From NCBI RefSeq assembly GCF_040869045.1, contig NC_090319.1, positions 394,273,601 to 394,337,600 on the forward strand: a stretch of 64,000 nt of DNA. The letters are read 5' to 3'. The DNA comes from Eurosta solidaginis. Its lineage: Eukaryota > Arthropoda > Insecta > Diptera > Tephritidae. Shown piece by piece: positions 12,196-23,596 of this stretch (its first letter is position 1; every line of letters starts with the position of its first letter). Made by a program: the position numbers and the translations under genes. The notes beneath the pieces are model-generated. The model was not told the DNA's origin. It saw only the letters and a list, made by a program, of their open reading frames with translations, and searched no databases.

Positions 12196-13061
12196 ATGGC
12201 TCAATCAAATTTTTTTTCGATCCTGATTATTTTGATATATGGAAGTCTATATCTATCTCGATTCCTTTATATATGTACAACCAACCGTTATCCAATCAAA
12301 CTTAATATACTCTGTGAGCTCTGCTCAACTGAGTATAAAAATGTTAATATCTTTACAGTATATAAGTAAATTATGTCAACATTCAACTCCAGTAATGATA
12401 TGGTGCAACAAAATACAAAAATAAAAGAAAATTTCAAAATAGGCGTGGCTCCGCCCTTTTTCATTTAATTCGTCTAGAATACTTTTAATGCCATAAGTCG
12501 AACAAAAATTTACCAATCCTTGTGAAGTTTGGTAGGGGCTTAGACTCTAGGACGATAACTGTTTTCTGTGAAAAAGGGCGAAATCGGTTGAAGACATGCC
12601 CAGTTTTTATACACAGTCGACCGTCTGTCCATCCGCTCGGCCGTTAACACGATAACTTGAGCAAAAATCGATATATCTTTACTAAACTCAGTTCACGTAA
12701 TTATCTGAACTCACTTTGTATTGGTATAAAATATGGCCGAAATCCGACTATGACCACGCCCCCTTTTTCGATATCGAAAATTACGAAAAATCAAAAAAAT
12801 TCCATAATTCTTTACCAAATACGAAAAAAGGGATGAAACATGGTAATTGGATTGGTTTATTGACGCAAAATATAACTTTGGAAAAAACTTTGTAAAATGG
12901 GTGTGACACCTACCATATTAAGTAGAAGAAAATGAAAAAGTTCTACAAGGCGAAATCAACAGCCCTTGGAATCTTGGCAGGAATACTGTTAGTGTTATTG
13001 AATAGAAATACCCCCATGAATATAAATTAAGACTATCAAAATGAAAGAAGAGGGAACGACG

Positions 13062-16000
13062 CACAGTGGCGCCTCTGCCGTTAAAGCATGGCAAAAATCA
13101 AAAAAATCATGAAAGCGTTCGCTAAATCTAATACATGTTTCTAATAGAGAATTTTCCGGGGATTAAGAATATGTTTTTCACAGAAAATTATAGTTTACTA
13201 GGTAGAGCCGCTCAAAGTTGACCAATTTTCAACATTGGGAAAAATTTGAAATTTTTCTTCTTTTTCGTTGTATTTAAAATGGTTTTGTGAGTAAACCAGG
13301 CGGCCGGTTGTCGTTTTCTTATATAGCAATGAAAGCTAATTTAATTTAGGATTGAAACAAAAAAAAAAAAAATGTTTTTTTTTCTTAAAAGTTGGGGGAT
13401 ATACCGGTTTTTCGAAATGCCTATTTTTAGGCCCTTTTTAAGACTTTGATGGAAAAAAAATATGTTAAAATATGTGCTCCGTCAAATTAACAGTAGTTAT
13501 TTGTGAAATATTCAGTTACTAAATTCATAAAGTCTACCTGCGTCCAGCTGCAACTTCACTTTTTACATCAAATAAAGTTAAACAACCTTGGGCATAAATA
13601 CGCGCCTGAGCGGGTATATATAATTCAGTACGGCCGTAAGGTCGTTTTTGTTGTTGGAACTTGTTAACAACATACATTGTTTTAGTTACGAATTGTATAC
13701 TTGAAATTCATTGTAATAATTTCAGTAGGTATATAAAGCTATCCATCATACAATGCACATTATCATCCGTCTTTTGGAGATTAAGGAACTAAGTATTCTG
13801 TTTACTTAAATAAAGTGAATAGTATTTTTAAATATAGTTCACAGTTTAATATTTACTCAGATACACTCGAAGCCAATTCTAATATGTATCTAGAAAACTC
13901 GAAAATATTTGCGGTGTTTAAATCTACAGAGTCAAGACGGGACTTCGTTGAGGCTATTATGAGAGAATTAGCGAGTGAAGCAAGCATTAAAGAAAAGGAA
14001 GGCCCGCAAGAAAAAATTGGTTTACAATACATTATGATAGAAAGAAAATGGAAGGACATCTATCGTAACAATTCAAAATTTCTAAGTAAGCATGAAAAGT
14101 GGCTAGCTGACAAAACTTTTTTGGACGAAGAAACGCCTAGCACGTCAACCAATCCAACTAGAGGGAGACCAACAAAACCCATAGAAAAGTGTTCTACAAG
14201 GAAAAGGAAACTGTCTGATACCACAAAAGCTATGGCCAAATATAAAAAAGACGAAGAAAACGTGAAGTCTCATATAATAGAAGCAGTTGCGGTAGCAAGC
14301 CCAGTGCGACTGATGAGGATCAAAAACAGCATTCCCCCACCCCCAAATGCGCTTCCTAGGAAAAACACTCCCCAAGAAGCTTTGGCGCTGTTTATAGATC
14401 TCGGTTTTAAGAAGAAAAAATATATTATATTGCGTAAGTCATTATTGCAACGTAATGCCGATATTTTACCTGGATACAAAAAAAATTACTCAAGCCAAGA
14501 AAGAAGCAGTTCCTCTAAGTCCCAAAATAACCGAAGTATCAGCTGAAATTGAGCTACAAAACTTAATGGATCATACGTCTAAACGACTCCTTCAAAGTTT
14601 TACTGAAGAAATCACTGCCAAAGAAGCTAGCATTGATAACTAAGTGGGGCTGTGATGGATCATCAGGACAAAGCGCATATAAACAAAGAATAAATGTAGA
14701 CGATGAAACAATTACAGATAGTAATATGTTTATGGCTTCTATCGTTCCATTACGACTAAAAGATGAAGCTTAAGAATATTGGAAAAATCCACGTCCGTCA
14801 TCAACAATATTGTGCCGCCCGATATTATTTAAATACGAGAAGGAGTCTTCAGAACTCATAAAAGCTACAGTGAGCGATATAAAAAATCAATTTGCCAAAT
14901 TAGAACCAACAATAATTGAAATTGAAGAGGGGAATGTCATTACAATAAAGCATGATTTTCTTCTAACAATGGTCGATGGAAAAGTTTTGAACAAATACGA
15001 CATCTACAATGAAATGTGCAATTTGTAAGAAGAGCCAAAAGGACTTTGAAAATATTGATGATTCAATAACTGACGAACTGAATTATGAGTATGCAGTATC
15101 TCCTTTGCATGCTAGGATAAGATGTATGGAATTTGTTTTGAAGCTGGCTTATACACTACCACAACAAGGAGAAATTGTCAACGACAATACAACATGTAAG
15201 GAGAACCAAAACAGGAGAAAAAAAATAATTCAGGATGCATTCTATAAAGAGATTGGCCTTAGAGTTGACTGCCCAAAGTATGGATACGGAAATACAAATG
15301 ATGGTAACTCCTCAAGAAGATTTTTTGAAAACGATGAAGTGACTGCTCGCATAACAGGAGTTGATAGAGATATTGTGAAAAGATTGGGAGTAATTTTAAA
15401 TATTTTAAACTGCCATGAACCAGTTAATGGACCCAAATTTGGAGAATATGCATCTAAAACTACAGAGTTGCTGCATCAAAATTATCCTGAGAAGAAACTT
15501 ACACCAACGGTACATAAATTTTTGGCACATGGAAAAAAATTAATGGAGTGTCATTGCTTACCATTAGGAGAATTGTCTGAAGAAGCTCAAGAATCTAAGA
15601 ACAAGGACTACAAAAGATATAAATGTATGAACACCTACAAAGTATCATGAGTTAGACAAAACGAAGACCTTTTTATCATGTTAGCTATCTCTTCTGATCC
15701 AGTCATATCATCTATGAGGTATGTAAGAACACGAAAAGATCTTACAGATGCGTATAGCTCAGAAATGGTTGCTTTGTTAGATATATGTTCCAGTGACGAT
15801 TACTATGTTAAGATAAAATAAGTTTCTCACTTCTTATAACAACAATGAAAAAGAGATTTACTAATCAATTTTATGCCTTTATTGAAAAATAAGATATCTA
15901 TGTACAAGTTAATTTTTTATTTCAAATAAAAGAATTAATTAATTTAGTAATTTATAAATATATACTTTTCATTATTGCATTTCTCTAAAGTTTATCAAAT

Positions 16001-16729
16001 TTATTTTAAAGCTTAGGCATTTTGCATTCAAACGAGTATTAAATTTTTATAGAAATCAATACGTCTATCGAGTTTGGTACAAATTGGTAAAGCGGTTACT
16101 AAGCTCAAACTTTTTAGCATAAATGGACAGTGCCACTCCCCTTTTCCAAAATTCATTGGCTGTTTAATCTTTAGCTCAAATAAAATTTCATTGAACCACT
16201 TTCAATAACTTTTAGTTATTAATAAAATATATATTTGGCTTGTAAATTAAAAAAAAACATGTAAAATTTTACGATGAATTTTGAAGCACCTTGTTATTGT
16301 GGGACCAAAAACGGACATTTGAGTTTTATAAGAGTATTGCCATTTAAAAGAAACAATACGTCTATCGATTTTGGTAGTTATTGATTACGTGACTACTGAG
16401 ATAAAACTTTTTATCATAAGTGGGCAGTGCCACGCTTTCTTATCAAAATCATTATTTTATCTTATTTAATGCTTAAATACGTCATTATAAGAAAAATCTC
16501 ATTTTATTTTTTTTTTATTTTTTACTAAAAACATTTTGTTTTTGCATTTTTCTAAAAATTTTCGACTTTGACGAATTTTTTTGAAGCACCCTGTACTGTG
16601 ACAATCTGAGCTTTCACGCCATAAAACTTCAAATAATTAGCGTTATATGCATTTAAAATTTTTAAAATATCTTCATTGGTTCAAAAGTTATGATTTTTGC
16701 AAAGAAAAAACTCAAAAGGCGCCACTGTG
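13062..16729 (+). mobile_element. Full-length Transib DNA transposon (copy B), 3668 bp
   Basis: The ends are CACAGTGGCGCCT at 13062 and its inverted counterpart ending CACTGTG at 16729. Both ends carry the same design: heptamer, 22-bp spacer, nonamer-like GCAAAAATC (left 13091-13099; right 16692-16700 on the minus strand). A perfect 5-bp target duplication CGACG flanks it (13057-13061 and 16730-16734). The 5-bp duplication, the CACAGTG start and a RAG1-like transposase remnant inside together identify Transib. It cannot move by its own enzyme, since the gene is broken. Confidence 0.93.
13815..15821 (+). pseudogene. Broken Transib (RAG1-like) transposase, copy B
   Basis: This is the counterpart of 2926-4932 with the same lesions: A-run indel near 14478, frame changes near 14629 and 15014, and TGA at 15648-15650. 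It also has a private nonsense codon, TAA at 14771-14773, where copy A has TCA. The WGCDGSSG, TMVDGK and LSEEAQE motifs are kept. Copy A and copy B differ by a handful of substitutions in the last 213-codon piece. The shared lesions show that the gene was already dead when the locus duplicated. Confidence 0.82.
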
Positions 16730-16734
16730 CGACG

Positions 16735-17620
16735 ATGCGGACATTGTCACCAACGTACACGGCAATTGTGGAAGTATAATATCGGTTTGCGCGTAAAGTG
16801 TTGGTAAATTTTATAAATAAATATTTTAATAAAAAAAAGAACATTGTTTTCCTTCAATAGATATAAAAGAAATATATGTTCAAATATATTACACAATGCC
16901 CAGTGTCACCTGTCGGTGACCTCCCCCTTAAAAAAGGGGAGGTTAGCTATACAAATTTTATGTTTTTCTTTTGAGGTATACTATGTATAACTATTTCATT
17001 CAGTTATATAAATTGTTTTATTTTTCGCAAACATAGCTATGGGAATTGACGGGTTAAGTTAAAATTTCCCATTTCCTTGTTTAAAGCGGTCGTGTGCGAG
17101 TGGTCGTACCTTCGAATTATTCGAAACGAATCTAATCGAATAGTTCGAACAATCCGACTAATTGGAATAATTTAGAGAATTGCTTCTTGGGTTTTAAATT
17201 TAATTTTTGGGCGATAATTTTTCTAAAGATTTTGAGTATAATAAGAAGAAATTGAAAACGTCAACGAGTAGGATAATTGCTTTTACTATTGATTTCATGG
17301 AGTGAGGTCGATCAATATAATCGAATGAGTAATAAATAATCTTTTATGAATGGTTTACAATTATTTACGTTGTTCAGGACATTATTAATAAATGTAACAG
17401 AAAATAAGTGAGACTAAAATTAGAAAGAATAGCTATCCAACAAGAAAAGTAGGCTAATGCAAGTTTGTTTTTGGAGCTTTTCTAGAATAAACATTAAGCT
17501 TACCAACTTTCATTGTTTTCTCTTTAGCTTAGAGTAAGAATCCATATTCATTTGGTTTGTTTTATTTCATAATGAATTATAAATAAATATGGCAAAAATG
17601 GGAATGCTGCCGTTCTGTCT
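16735..17620. other. Unassigned AT-rich stretch
   Basis: No gene is seen. A perfect short hairpin, ACCTCCCC/GGGGAGGT, lies near 16919-16943, preceded by GTCACC/GGTGAC at about 16905-16920. Neither matches a known RNA by eye. This stretch was lost from copy A. Confidence 0.5.
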
Positions 17621-17624
17621 CATT

Positions 17625-18165
17625 ACGAAGGCACTTAGGTATTTCAGGTAAGGGGCCACCGAAATTTAGGTGCGTAGGTGGCCATGGTTTTTTAGGGCAG
17701 GAATAATACCGGGCGTCGCAACAACACCCGCGGCGCCCCCTATGTATATTCGGCCCTTTTTTGTCTTTTATCTTACTTTTCGTTCTAATTTTCAGCCTTT
17801 TTTTATTTTGATTTTCAGCGTTTGGGTAACCGGTCATTTCCGGTTCGGTAATTTTTTTTCTGTTCGTTTGATTTTTTTTTATTTTCAATTCGATTTATTT
17901 TGAATTTCGTTTTTGAATGTTTAACGGTTTGTCCGTGGCATCTGGTTCGACCGGATGTCGTTTTCTATTGAATTTTAAGTGTTTTGAGTCGTCTCTGCGC
18001 TTTTGTTTTTTTTTTTTTAAGGCATGATATGACCTTTTTCCTGTTTATGGCGCAGGACAGCAGAGTTGGCAAGAACCCCGCCCAGCCGACATGACTAGCC
18101 ATAGAGCACCCCTAGATCATGCCGACTGCCTTCCTTGCTGCTCCACTGTAGATGCGATCCCATAA
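17625..18165 (+). repeat. Unclassified interspersed repeat X (copy B)
   Basis: A repeat of about 540 bp contains GGGCGTCGCAACAACACC, CGGTCATTTCCGGTTCGG, T-rich runs and AACCCCGCCCAGCCGACATG. A diverged copy lies inverted at 44225-44815. It has no coding capacity; a SINE or MITE is possible. Its right end sits about 0.46 kb upstream of the cecropin TATA box. Confidence 0.6.
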
Positions 18166-18477
18166 CAAATTTACTGAAACTTATCAGAGCAGCTACAGAC
18201 CTGGTAAATCTACCCGAAAAAACACAAATAAAACACGAAAAGGAACTGCCAGTTACCTTGTACACTACACCCAAATTTCCGTTATTCGTTATAAGATGTA
18301 ACTTATCCTTCCAACTCTTCAGGGAGTTTCCGCGGCAGGTAGTTTTAGCACTCCGCTTTATCAAAAATTAATAAGAATTTTTTATTTTTTTACTCAGGCA
18401 ATTTCTTTGCCCCTTTAAATGTGCATACACATATGTATATACCCATACAAAAGTATAAGCTCGGGGAAAAATGTTGT

Positions 18478-18665
18478 CTTATCATTTCGAGTTCCGCAAT
18501 TAATAATACTTACTATTTCAATATTTCGTAACGCAGATCTTATTATATGTGTACATACATACTTAAGTATGGCTATATGCATCTGTGATTCCCCGTAAAC
18601 TGTAGCCGGACTGGCGGCACTCGTACCTATAAAAGCAATTGCCGTCGGACGTTTTGTTATCAAAC
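18478..18665 (+). promoter_or_regulatory. Cecropin promoter, copy B
   Basis: The elements match copy A: CTTATC at 18478-18483, GATTCCCCG at 18587-18595, TATAAAAG at 18628-18635. An 8-bp deletion in the 5' leader (about 18718) is the main difference. Confidence 0.6.
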
Positions 18666-18759
18666 TCACTTCAGCACCCAAGCAAGAGCAATAGCGCGCC
18701 ATTACGAGCAATCAAGCTTAATAATTTGTTTTACTCAAACACACAAAACCTTAACCGAA

Positions 18760-19037
18760 ATGAACTTCAACAAATTTTTTATCTTTTTGGCTGTGGTTTT
18801 TGCTGTGTTCGCTGGACAAACTGAGGCGGGTTGGCTAAAGAAGATCGGAAAGAAAATCGTAAGTACTTTTCAATTTTTTCTCATGAATGCTTTGAAAAAC
18901 TGTATATTTGTGGAAAACTAATTTTGTTCTTTATATTCGCATAGGAACGTATTGGCCAGCACACGAGGGATGCCACCATTCAGGGCCTTAGTGTAGCTCA
19001 ACAGGCTGCCAATGTTGCAGCCACCGCACGGGGTTAG
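18760..19037 (+). CDS. Cec: Cecropin precursor, copy 2
   Basis: This is the second cecropin, with exons 18760-18858 and 18945-19037 and an 86-bp intron bounded by GTAAGT and GCATAG. The 63-aa precursor is identical to copy 1 except for Ala instead of Gly at residue 15 of the signal peptide, so the secreted peptide ([15 protein letters not shown] onward) is the same. TATA box, upstream sites and polyadenylation signal are all preserved, so both copies look functional. The result is likely a dosage increase rather than a new activity. Neighbours are repeat X upstream and the CTCG-rich flank downstream. Confidence 0.95.
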
Positions 19038-19162
19038 AACTGATTTCCAGATATTAAAAAATCATCAGCCTTTCAAGATGTACCCTTTGATAGTTCCTAT
19101 TTCATTATTTATTTTACCATCAAACAATTTATTATAAAATTCATATAAGTAAGAGTTTAGAA

Positions 19163-19168
19163 AATAAA
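19163..19168 (+). terminator. Polyadenylation signal of cecropin copy 2
   Basis: AATAAA lies 126 bp after the stop codon, as in copy 1. Confidence 0.6.
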
Positions 19169-19594
19169 AAAGCTTATCAAAACTACTTGGCTTTTTTTGA
19201 AGGAATTTGCTCCTTTTTACGTTTGAGACCTGAGGAGAGAAAACTCTGAGCAAGGACTTATCAAAAGCAGATGTTTCGCATTGATTCTTTCCCTTGCCAA
19301 GACGTTGATTTAAATTAGAGCTTACGATTTCTTCTCGAACACAAGCGAGATTTTCGAGACCCAAGAAATCGAGAACTCGACTTCTCGAGAGATGTTCGTG
19401 TCTCGAAGTACTCGTAAATCTCGCGAGCTTCTCGACATAAACTAATTGCTGTATGGACAGTATTTATAAACTTGGTTTTTTTTACTTGTGACTTTTTTGT
19501 TGATTATATTGCTTTCCGATGACATTTAACTCAAAACATATTTATTATACATATCATTTTGTTCACAATATTTTATTTTTTTAACGAGACATCG

Positions 19595-21590
19595 AGAACA
19601 CGGCTTCTCGCGAGATTCACGAATCTCGAAATACTCGTAATGCTCGCGAGCTTCTCGACTTTCAATTCAGTCGCTGTATTGGCACTATTCTATACATATT
19701 GGTGTTTTTTACTTGTAGTTTTGTGGACGTTTTCGCTTGTGCTCCAGAAGAAATCGTAAGGTCTATATAAATCAGCCAATGAATCGATTAAATTGAATGT
19801 GGAGAAGCTCGCGAGCCTTACGAGTAATACGAGATTCAATAATCTCGAGAGAAGGCCGAGACTCGCGAGAAATCTCTTCTCAAACAAGCTCGGGAAATCG
19901 TAAGATCTACTTTAAATGCAATATTGTTCATATATCCTAGGGTTTATTTCTTTCTTCCTTCGGAGATACATACATCTGTCTCTTGGCAATGTATGAATGA
20001 TATCGGTGTAGAAGAGTTGAAGTAAACCAAAAATATTGTGAAAAAGGCGGTTGCGCCATGGACGTTACTAAATATGTAAAACAAATCCTGTCTACTAACG
20101 AGATCCAGACGTAATGCAAAACTGCCATAGTTAACAGCTTACAGAGAATGACTTGTAGTAGGGAATAGTCTTTTTGACGCATATAGACGAACGCTGTCTT
20201 TCAGATGATGCGGAGGAGCCGGGAGACAGTTCTTGCATTGCGATCACGGGGCGACTAATGCCAGGGATCTAACTATTTTTTCTTGTTGCAGCACTGTGGA
20301 CTTAATCTTCTTGGAACGGTATTTAGGTCCCGACCGGCCAATTTGTTGGGAAACTTTAAAAGGAGCACGAAACAAATTGGAAGAGAACCTCGGCCTAGAT
20401 TACTTCGGAAGCATATGGCGTCTTGTATTTATTATACCCAGTTGAGCAGAGCTCACAGAGTATATTAACTTTGATTGGATAACGGTTGGTTGTACAGGTA
20501 TAAAGGAATCGAGATAGATATAGACTTCCATATATCAAAATCATCAGTATCGAAAAAAATTTGATTGAGCCATGTCCGTCCGTCCGCCCGTCCGTTAACA
20601 CGATAACTTGAGTAAATTTTGAGGTATCTTGATAAAATTTGGTATGTAGGTTCCTGGGCACTCATCTCAGATCGCTATTTAAAATGAACGATATCGGACA
20701 ATAACCACGCCCACTTTTTCGATATCGAAAATTTCGAAAAATCGAAAAAGTGCGATATTTCATTACCAAAGACAGATAAAGCGATGAAACTTGGTAGGTG
20801 AGTTGAACTTATGACGCAGAATAGAAAACTAGTAAAATTTTGGATAATGGGCGTGGCACCGCCCGCTTTTTAAAGAAAGTAATTTAGAAGTTCTGCAAGC
20901 TGTAATTTGGAAGTCGTTGAAGATATCATGATGAAATTTGGCAGGAACGTTACTCCTATTACTATATGTATGCCTAATAAAAATTAGCAAAATCGGAGAA
21001 CGACCACGCCCACTTTAAAAAAAAAATTTTAAGTCAAATTAAAAAATGTTAATATCTTTACAGTATATAAGTAAATTATGTCAACATTCAACTCCAGTAA
21101 TGATATGGTGCAACAAAATACAAAAATAAAAGAAAATTTCAAAATGGGCGTGGCTCCGCCCTTTTTCATTTAATTCGTCTAGAATACTTTTAATGCCATA
21201 AGTCGAACAAAAATTTACCAATCCTTGTGAAGTTTGGTAGGGGCTTAGACTCTAGGACGATAACTGTTTTCTGTGAAAAAGGGCGAAATCGGTTGAAGAC
21301 ATGCCCAGTTTTTATACACAGTCGACCGTCTGTCCATCCGCTCGGCCGTTAACACGATAACTTGAGCAAAAATCGATATATCTTTACTAAACTCAGTTCA
21401 CGTAATTATCTGAACTCACTTTGTATTGGTATAAAATATGGCCGAAATCCGACTATGACCACGCCCCCTTTTTCGATATCGAAAATTACGAAAAATCAAA
21501 AAAATTCCATAATTCTTTACCAAATACGAAAAAAGGGATGAAACATGGTAATTGGATTGGTTTATTGACGCAAAATATAACTTTAGAAAA
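19595..21590. repeat. Tandem duplication copy C (partial)
   Basis: Positions 19595 to about 21585 repeat 1 to about 1990 and 6867 onward at near identity. From about 21585 differences suddenly become frequent, and by about 21680 the sequence follows a different, intact DINE-like element instead of the truncated one in copies A and B. The array therefore ends inside a repeat element, 2 kb from RpS7. There is no Transib or cecropin in this copy. Confidence 0.88.
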
Positions 21591-22896
21591 AAACTTTGTA
21601 AAGTGGGTGTGACACCTACCATATTAAGTAGAAGAAAATGAAAAAGTTCTGCAGGGTGAAATTAAAAGCCCTTGGAATTTTGGCAGGAATACTGTTCGTA
21701 GTATTATATATATAAATAAATTAGCGGTATCCAACAGATGATGTTCTGGGTCACCCTGGTCCACATTTTGGTCGATATCTCGAAAACGCCTTCACATGTA
21801 CAACTAACACCACTCCCTTTTAAAACCCTCATTAACCTGATTTGATACCCATATTGTACAAACGCATTCTAGAGTCACGCCTGGTCCACCTTTATGGCGA
21901 TATCTCGAAAAGGCGTCCACCTATAGAACTAAGGTCCACGCCCTTTTAAAATAATCTTTAACACCTTTCATTTGATACCCATAACGTACAAACAAATTCT
22001 AGAGTCACGCCTGGTCCACCTTTATGGCGATATCTCGAAAAGGCGTCCACCTATAGAACTAAGGTCCACGCCCTTTTAAAATAATCTTTAACACCTTTCA
22101 TTCGATACCCATAACGTACAAACAAATTCTAGAGTCACACCTGGTCCACCTTTATGGCGATATCTCGAAAAGGCATCCACCTATAGAACTAAGGCCCACT
22201 CCCTTTTAAAATACTCTTTAACACCTTTCATTTGATACCCATAACGTACAAACAAATTCTAGAGTCACACCTGGTCCACCTTTATGGCGATATCTCGAAA
22301 AGGCATCCACCTATAGAACTAAGGCCCACGCCCTTTTAAAATACTCTTTAACACCTTTCATTTGATACCCATAACGAACAAACAAATTCTAGAGTCACGC
22401 CTGGTCCACCTTTATGGCGATATCTCGAAAAGGCGTCCACCTATAGAACTAAGGTCCACGCCCTTTTAAAATAATCTTTAACACCTTTCATTTGATACCC
22501 ATAACGTACAAACAAATTCTAGAGTCACACCTGGTCCACCTTTATGGCGATATCTCGAAAAGTCATCCACCTATAGAACTAAGGTCCACGCCCTTTTAAA
22601 ATACTCTTTAACACCTTTCATTTGATACCCATAGCGTACAAACAAATTCTAGTGTCAGCCCTGTTCCACCTTTATGGCGATATCCCTAAATGGCGTCCAT
22701 CTATAGAACTATGGCCTACTCCCTCTTAAAATACTCTTTAATACCTTCCATTTGATAAACATGTCAAACAAACACATTCCAGGGTTACCATAGGTTCATT
22801 TTCTTTTATGGTGATTTTCCCTTATTTTGTCTCCATATCTCTCAACTGAGTATGTAATGTTCAGTTACACCCGAACTTAGACTTCCTTACTTGTTT
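20433..22896 (+). mobile_element. DINE-like element with minisatellite, complete
   Basis: The element runs from TATACCCAGTTGAGC through the (GTCC)n tract (about 20578) and a minisatellite (about 21735-22790) to subterminal CTCAACTGAGT (about 22843), a GTTCAG/CCGAAC-type imperfect hairpin and the terminus TTACTTG. It is complete in structure, and copy C of the tandem array ends within it. Confidence 0.75.
21735..22790. repeat. Minisatellite, about 121-bp period, about 9 units
   Basis: Units contain TTCTAGAGTCAC, GGTCCACCTTTATGGCGATATC, GGCGTCCACCTATAGAACTAAGG and CCTTTCATTTGATACCCATAACG. It is the same repeat family as 8420-10900, in the opposite orientation and as a different subtype. Confidence 0.9.
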
Positions 22897-23420
22897 TTTA
22901 TTTAAGTTGGTGAAAGTGAAAATGTCAAAAGAAGCTATCTGAAGGATTGTTATACTCCAATTAAATTCTTACTTAAAGAAGTACGTACAATGAAAATCGA
23001 AACAGACAAATTTCAATAATTGTGGAGGTCCACACCTATTCCATATTTTGTAAAAACAGAGAATTGCGTACAAATTCTCTGGTAAAAATTTACGCGCTGA
23101 GCACCACCTGGTGTCAAATAGCTGTACCTGAGGTTAGTTGATTCTCACCACAATCAATCTAGCCACTAACCATGTCAAGCTTATCAATCTACCACTTCAA
23201 TATCGACCCGATTTCTTTCTACGTATCCGGTTTAGTATCATCCCTAAATGTTTGACGGAAGTTACTGTTCAGGGGTTCTGTTTTACATCCTTTCATGTCA
23301 AAATAGTTGTCCAAGGTTGGTGTAGTTTTTTGTGATGCTTTCAAATGTTCGCTGAAAATACATATTTAAGTATTTACAGGCAATAAAATGCTAACTAAAT
23401 GCAACGTAGAAATAGCAGAA
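22897..23420. other. RpS7 upstream intergenic region
   Basis: No repeat or gene is recognised. It presumably contains RpS7 upstream control sequence. Confidence 0.4.
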
Positions 23421-23426
23421 CATTTG

Positions 23427-23596
23427 CTTTTCCGTGATTTTATTGAGAGAGTGTAAAGATTTAAGTGGATGTATTTTGATTAAGTATGCGCCGGTTAGGC
23501 TCTATAATTTTGCTGTGCATTTGGTGGCATAAACGCCAAAAAAATTAAATTTGTGTAAAATTGTATACTAAATTTGAGTGCTTTTTGTTATTATAG
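23427..23596 (+). promoter_or_regulatory. Putative RpS7 transcription start (TOP-like) and 5' UTR intron end
   Basis: CTTTTCC at 23427-23433 resembles the pyrimidine start of ribosomal protein mRNAs. A pyrimidine-rich acceptor ending TTATTATAG abuts the ATG at 23597, implying a 5' UTR intron. The donor is not certain. Confidence 0.35.

Larger units (their letters stand above)
8315..12337 (-). mobile_element. DINE-like element with minisatellite, nested insertion
   Basis: This element of about 4.0 kb is absent from copies A and C, so its limits are exact to a few bases in an A-run. On the minus strand it begins with subterminal repeat CTCAACTGAGT (inverted here), a (GTCC)n tract (plus-strand (CGGA)n at 12147-12195) and the GGGCGTGG-rich body, then about 19 minisatellite units. 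It ends with the other subterminal repeat (ACTCAGTTGAG on the plus strand, about 8357), a GTTCGG/CCGAAC hairpin (8327-8350) and the terminus CTTACTTG. These are hallmarks of Helentron-associated elements. There is no coding capacity. Confidence 0.8.
7705..13006 (+). mobile_element. DINE-like element, copy B, interrupted
   Basis: This is the copy B counterpart of 839-2117. It is split at 8314/12338 by a second DINE-like element in the opposite orientation, and the sequence resumes at 12338 exactly where copy A continues (about 1447). Confidence 0.75.
6867..19594. repeat. Tandem duplication copy B (12.73 kb, with insertion)
   Basis: This is the second copy of the cecropin unit. It differs from copy A by a DINE-like insertion of about 4023 bp (8315-12337), by retaining 16176-18023 (lost from copy A), and by an 8-bp deletion just upstream of the cecropin start. 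These changes account for the whole length difference between the copies. Its Transib is full length. Confidence 0.93.

Noticed and set aside
12076..12369. 97-codon frame with repeated Gly-Arg-Thr-Asp
   Set aside because: It is a translation of the (CGGA)n microsatellite in a DINE-like element, and not a protein.
13062..16729. A 12/23-type pair of signals at the two Transib ends
   Set aside because: Both spacers count to 22 bp, so there is no 12-bp partner.
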